A stretch of DNA of 64,000 bases from Larkinella bovis (lineage in GTDB: Bacteria; Bacteroidota; Bacteroidia; Cytophagales; Spirosomataceae). The stretch covers positions 186,001 through 250,000 of the forward strand of contig NZ_JBHSMA010000006.1 of assembly GCF_042655385.1 (NCBI RefSeq). Reading direction: 5' to 3'. Position numbers and translations under genes: made by a program. Below the pieces are notes generated by a model that was not told the origin of the DNA, searched no databases, and was given only the letters and a program-made list of their open reading frames with translations. Below are positions 61,069 to 64,000 of the stretch, piece after piece (position 1 is the stretch's first letter; every line of letters starts with the position of its first letter).

Positions 61069-64000
61069 ATGCTGGATTCCATCATCCGTTTTTCCATTCA
61101 ACATAAACTTATCATCGGCCTGATGACGCTGGGACTGGTGATTTGGGGCGGTTATTCGCTCATTCATCTGCCCATCGACGCCGTTCCGGATATTACCAAC
61201 AATCAGGTCCAGGTCATCACCCGCTCGCCCGCACTGGCAGCGCCGGAGGTCGAGCGGCTCATTACATTTCCGATCGAACAGACGATGGCGACCATCCCCG
61301 AGATCGAGGAAATTCGCTCGTTTTCGCGCTTTGGGCTGTCGGTCGTCACCATCGTTTTTCAGGAATCGACCGATTTGTACTGGGCCCGCCAGCAAATCAG
61401 CGAACGGCTTTCAGCGGCCCGGGCGCAGATTCCGGCGGGTACGGGGGAACCCGAAATGGCGCCGGTGACGACCGGTTTGGGCGAAATCTACCAATACGTG
61501 ATTTACGCCAAACCCGGTTTTACCGACAAGTACTCGACCACCGAGCTACGCACGCTCCAGGATTGGGTGGTTCGGCGGCAGTTGCTCGGCACGCCCGGCG
61601 TGGCCGACGTCAGCAGCTTCGGCGGTTTGCTGAAACAGTACGAAATTGCCATCGACCCCGACCGGCTTCGCTCCTACGGGCTCAGTATCCAGGATCTGTT
61701 TACGGCCCTGGCCCGCAACAATCAGAATACCGGGGGAGCGTACATCGATAAAAAACCGAATGCCTATTTCATCCGTTCCGAGGGCCTGGTGGGTAGTCTG
61801 GCGGATATTGCCCGGATTGTGGTTCGCAGGACCAAAACCGGCGTCCCTGTGCTGATTCGCGACGTGGCCACGGTGCAATTCGGCTCGGCCACCCGCTACG
61901 GCGCCCTGACCCGCAACGGCGAGGGCGAGGCCGTAGGTGCGCTGGTGCTGATGCTGAAAGGCGAAAATGCCAATGAAGTGATCGGGCGGGTCAAAAACCG
62001 CATGGAGCAGATCCGCCGAACCCTGCCCGAAGGGGTGGATATTCACGCGTTTCTGGACCGCAGCGAACTGGTGGGGCGGGCGATTAATACCGTCACCCGG
62101 AACCTCATCGAAGGGGCGCTGATCGTCATTTTCGTGCTTGTGCTGTTTCTGGGCAACTGGCGGGCCGGGTTGATCGTCGCGTCGGTGATTCCGCTGTCCA
62201 TGCTGTTTGCCGTTGGTTTGATGCGGGTTTTCGGCGTATCGGGCAACCTGATGAGTCTGGGTGCCATCGATTTCGGTCTGATTGTGGACGGGGCCGTGAT
62301 TATTGTCGAAGCCACGCTGCATCATTTGCAAAGCGTGAAAGTGCGAAAGAGGGAAAGAGCGAATCGGACGGAGATCCATGAACCGATTTCTCCTCCCCCG
62401 GCGGCCCCCGCTCTTTCGCTCTTTCGCTCTTCCACGCTTTCACAATCCGAAATGGACCGGGAAGTGTTCGAATCGGCCAGCCGGATCCGGACCTCAGCGG
62501 CTTTCGGTGAAATCATTATCCTGATCGTCTACCTGCCGATTCTGGCGCTGGCGGGCATCGAAGGCAAGATGTTCGTTCCGATGGCGCAGGTGGTCGGTTT
62601 TGCCATTATCGGGGCTTTCATTCTGTCGCTGACTTACGTGCCGATGATGTCGGCGCTGGTGCTGAAGAAGCAAACCGACGTCCGGCGCACTATTTCGGAT
62701 CGGATGATGGACTTTTTCCTACGGCTCTACGAGCCTGTTGTCCAGGGTGTCATGCGCCACAAAGCCCTGGTTTTGAGTCTGTCGCTGGTATTGCTGGTAG
62801 GCGCGGGCTGGCTGTTTTCGACCCTCGGCGGTGAATTCATCCCAACACTGGATGAAGGCGATTTTGCGGTTGAAACCCGGGTGCTGACCGGGTCGTCGCT
62901 GAGTCAGACGGTGGCCAAAACCACGCAGGCCGAGCGGGTGCTGCTGCAAAAATTTCCGGAGGTGAAAGAAGTCATCAGCAAAATTGGCGCGGGGGAGATT
63001 CCGACCGATCCCATGCCGATCGAAGCCGCCGATATGATGGTGATTCTGAAACCACGTTCGGAATGGACCTCGGCCTCGAGCCGGGAAGAACTGGCCAACA
63101 AAATGGCCGAAGCCCTGAAAGTGATTCCGGGCGTTGTCTTTGGTTTTCAACAACCCATTCAGATGCGTTTTAACGAGTTGATTTCGGGCGCGAAACAGGA
63201 CGTCGCCGTCAAGATTTTCGGTGAAGATCTTGATGAACTGACCCGGCTCGCCCGGCAGGTCAGCGGTTTGGTGACCGGTACCCCCGGGGCGACGGATTTG
63301 TACGTAGAGCAGGTCGAGGGCCTGCCCCAGATCGTCGTTCGGCTGGATCGGGAAGCGCTCGCCCGCTACGGTTTGTCGGTCGAAGACGTGAACCGCACAA
63401 TCAGCGCGGCCTTTGCGGGTGAAAGCGCGGGGCTGGTGTACGAGGGCGAACGGCGGTTTGATCTGGTGGTCCGGCTGGCGGGCGAAAACCGGCGCAGCAT
63501 CAACGATGTACAGGCGCTGACCATTGCCAGCCCCGACGGGCCACCCGTTCCGCTCTCCGAAGTAGCCGCCGTCGAACTCATTCCCGGCCCCAACCAGATC
63601 CAGCGCGAGGATGCAAAGCGCCGGCTGACGATTGGCTTCAATGTGCGCGGCACCTCCATGCCGGGACGCGACGTAGAGAGCGTGGTCACGGAATTGCAGC
63701 AGAAAATCCGGTCGCAGGTGAAATTTCCGACAGGTTATTACGTGACCTACGGCGGTCAGTTTGAGAACCTGATCGACGCCCAAAAACGGTTGCAGGTGAC
63801 GGTTCCGGTCGCGCTCGGGCTGATTTTTCTGCTGCTGTTCCTGACGTTTCAGTCGATGCGGCAGGCGTTGCTCATCTTTTCGGCCATTCCGCTGGCGGCC
63901 ATTGGCGGGGTGCTGGCGTTGTGGGTACGCGGGATGCCGTTCAGTATTTCGGCGGCTGTCGGTTTCATTGCGCTGTTTGGCGTAGCGGTTTTGAACGGCA
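61069..64000 (+). CDS. CusA/CzcA-family heavy-metal RND efflux pump (3' truncated by window edge)
   Basis: This inner membrane pump exports heavy-metal cations together with an adaptor and an outer membrane channel. The frame is open from the ATG at 61069 to the window end (977 codons, about 1040 expected). Motifs include PDITNNQVQVITRSPALAAP near the start and the proton-relay helix DFGLIVDGAVIIVEA with Asp401, Asp407 and Glu414, as in CzcA. Residues 423-459 in the loop after that helix are encoded by a palindromic octamer-repeat element (VRKRERANRTEIHEP, then APALSLFRSSTLS). The rest is normal, with GGEFIPTLDEGDFAVETR and QQPIQMRFNELISGAKQDVA. Confidence 0.93.
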   Translation, partial: MLDSIIRFSIQHKLIIGLMTLGLVIWGGYSLIHLPIDAVPDITNNQVQVITRSPALAAPEVERLITFPIEQTMATIPEIEEIRSFSRFGLSVVTIVFQESTDLYWARQQISERLSAARAQIPAGTGEPEMAPVTTGLGEIYQYVIYAKPGFTDKYSTTELRTLQDWVVRRQLLGTPGVADVSSFGGLLKQYEIAIDPDRLRSYGLSIQDLFTALARNNQNTGGAYIDKKPNAYFIRSEGLVGSLADIARIVVRRTKTGVPVLIRDVATVQFGSATRYGALTRNGEGEAVGALVLMLKGENANEVIGRVKNRMEQIRRTLPEGVDIHAFLDRSELVGRAINTVTRNLIEGALIVIFVLVLFLGNWRAGLIVASVIPLSMLFAVGLMRVFGVSGNLMSLGAIDFGLIVDGAVIIVEATLHHLQSVKVRKRERANRTEIHEPISPPPAAPALSLFRSSTLSQSEMDREVFESASRIRTSAAFGEIIILIVYLPILALAGIEGKMFVPMAQVVGFAIIGAFILSLTYVPMMSALVLKKQTDVRRTISDRMMDFFLRLYEPVVQGVMRHKALVLSLSLVLLVGAGWLFSTLGGEFIPTLDEGDFAVETRVLTGSSLSQTVAKTTQAERVLLQKFPEVKEVISKIGAGEIPTDPMPIEAADMMVILKPRSEWTSASSREELANKMAEALKVIPGVVFGFQQPIQMRFNELISGAKQDVAVKIFGEDLDELTRLARQVSGLVTGTPGATDLYVEQVEGLPQIVVRLDREALARYGLSVEDVNRTISAAFAGESAGLVYEGERRFDLVVRLAGENRRSINDVQALTIASPDGPPVPLSEVAAVELIPGPNQIQREDAKRRLTIGFNVRGTSMPGRDVESVVTELQQKIRSQVKFPTGYYVTYGGQFENLIDAQKRLQVTVPVALGLIFLLLFLTFQSMRQALLIFSAIPLAAIGGVLALWVRGMPFSISAAVGFIALFGVAVLNG
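62335..62443. repeat. 109-bp palindromic octamer-repeat element inside the RND pump gene
   Basis: The outer ends are GTGAAAG (62335-62341) and CTTTCAC (62437-62443). The left arm has octamers GCGAAAGA GGGAAAGA GCGAATCG. The right arm has CGCTCTTT CGCTCTTT CGCTCTTC, its near-inverse. The centre is unique and GC-rich. The element keeps the pump's reading frame open and has no stop codon. Confidence 0.85.

Overview
The window comes from a member of the Bacteroidota, most likely order Cytophagales near Spirosoma or Larkinella. The evidence is a SusC/SusD pair, the type IX secretion genes porU and porV, a PVC-type cytochrome, a DUF6702/DUF6660-type gene set, a moderately GC-rich base composition, and repeated matches to the Bacteroidota promoter -7 box TAnnTTTG 6-65 nt before start codons. 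The genus is an inference. No rRNA, tRNA, CRISPR array, transposase or phage gene was seen, so this is mostly ordinary chromosome.

Layout: 1-4650 holds the 3' part of a SusC-type transporter and its SusD lipoprotein. 4766-12401 (minus) holds lon, a DUF6702-like exported protein, rseP, dxr and a GH3-family acyl-amide synthetase. 12639-15166 is mreBCD. 15235-17652 holds glpK and a DEDDh exonuclease. 17799-23121 is nuoKLMN, the membrane-arm end of complex I, with its own promoter. 23221-24038 has a GtrA-like protein and a tiny lipoprotein. 24110-29472 is sprT-like, porU, porV. 29544-36262 has an M16-like protein lacking its zinc site, a PfkB kinase, an acetyltransferase-like protein, cysS, an M28 peptidase and a small lipoprotein. 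36356-38530 (minus) is an ECF sigma factor, a zinc anti-sigma-like protein, gmk and nadD. 38900-39959 is a frameshifted LytS-type histidine kinase. 40037-44098 is a PVC-type cytochrome with an SGNH-like partner that lacks catalytic residues. 44363-60392 is a mixed series of single-gene units: hydrolase, two methyltransferases, xylulokinase, DPP-IV-like peptidase, YceI, lactonase, DoxX, two MFS carriers, cupin, GH18 chitinase, ABM monooxygenase and GDPD. 60643-64000 is a Cys/His-rich DUF6660-like protein followed by a CusA/CzcA heavy-metal RND pump that runs off the end.

The most unusual signal is a set of about seven short elements (70-110 bp) with the same design and unrelated sequences: an arm of 7-, 8- or 10-bp tandem units, a unique centre, and a roughly inverted arm. 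They sit in the mreB-mreC, nuoK-nuoL, nuoM-nuoN, M16-pfkB and GDPD-MFS spacers. Two lie inside reading frames: a 93-bp (31-codon) element in the signal-peptide region of the DUF6702-like gene, and a 109-bp octamer element in the cytoplasmic loop of the CusA-like pump. Both keep the frame open. Other points of interest are paired operator-like dyads over the promoter of a methyltransferase, a possible B12-riboswitch remnant without a target gene, and a C-terminal gene remnant upstream of the SGNH gene.
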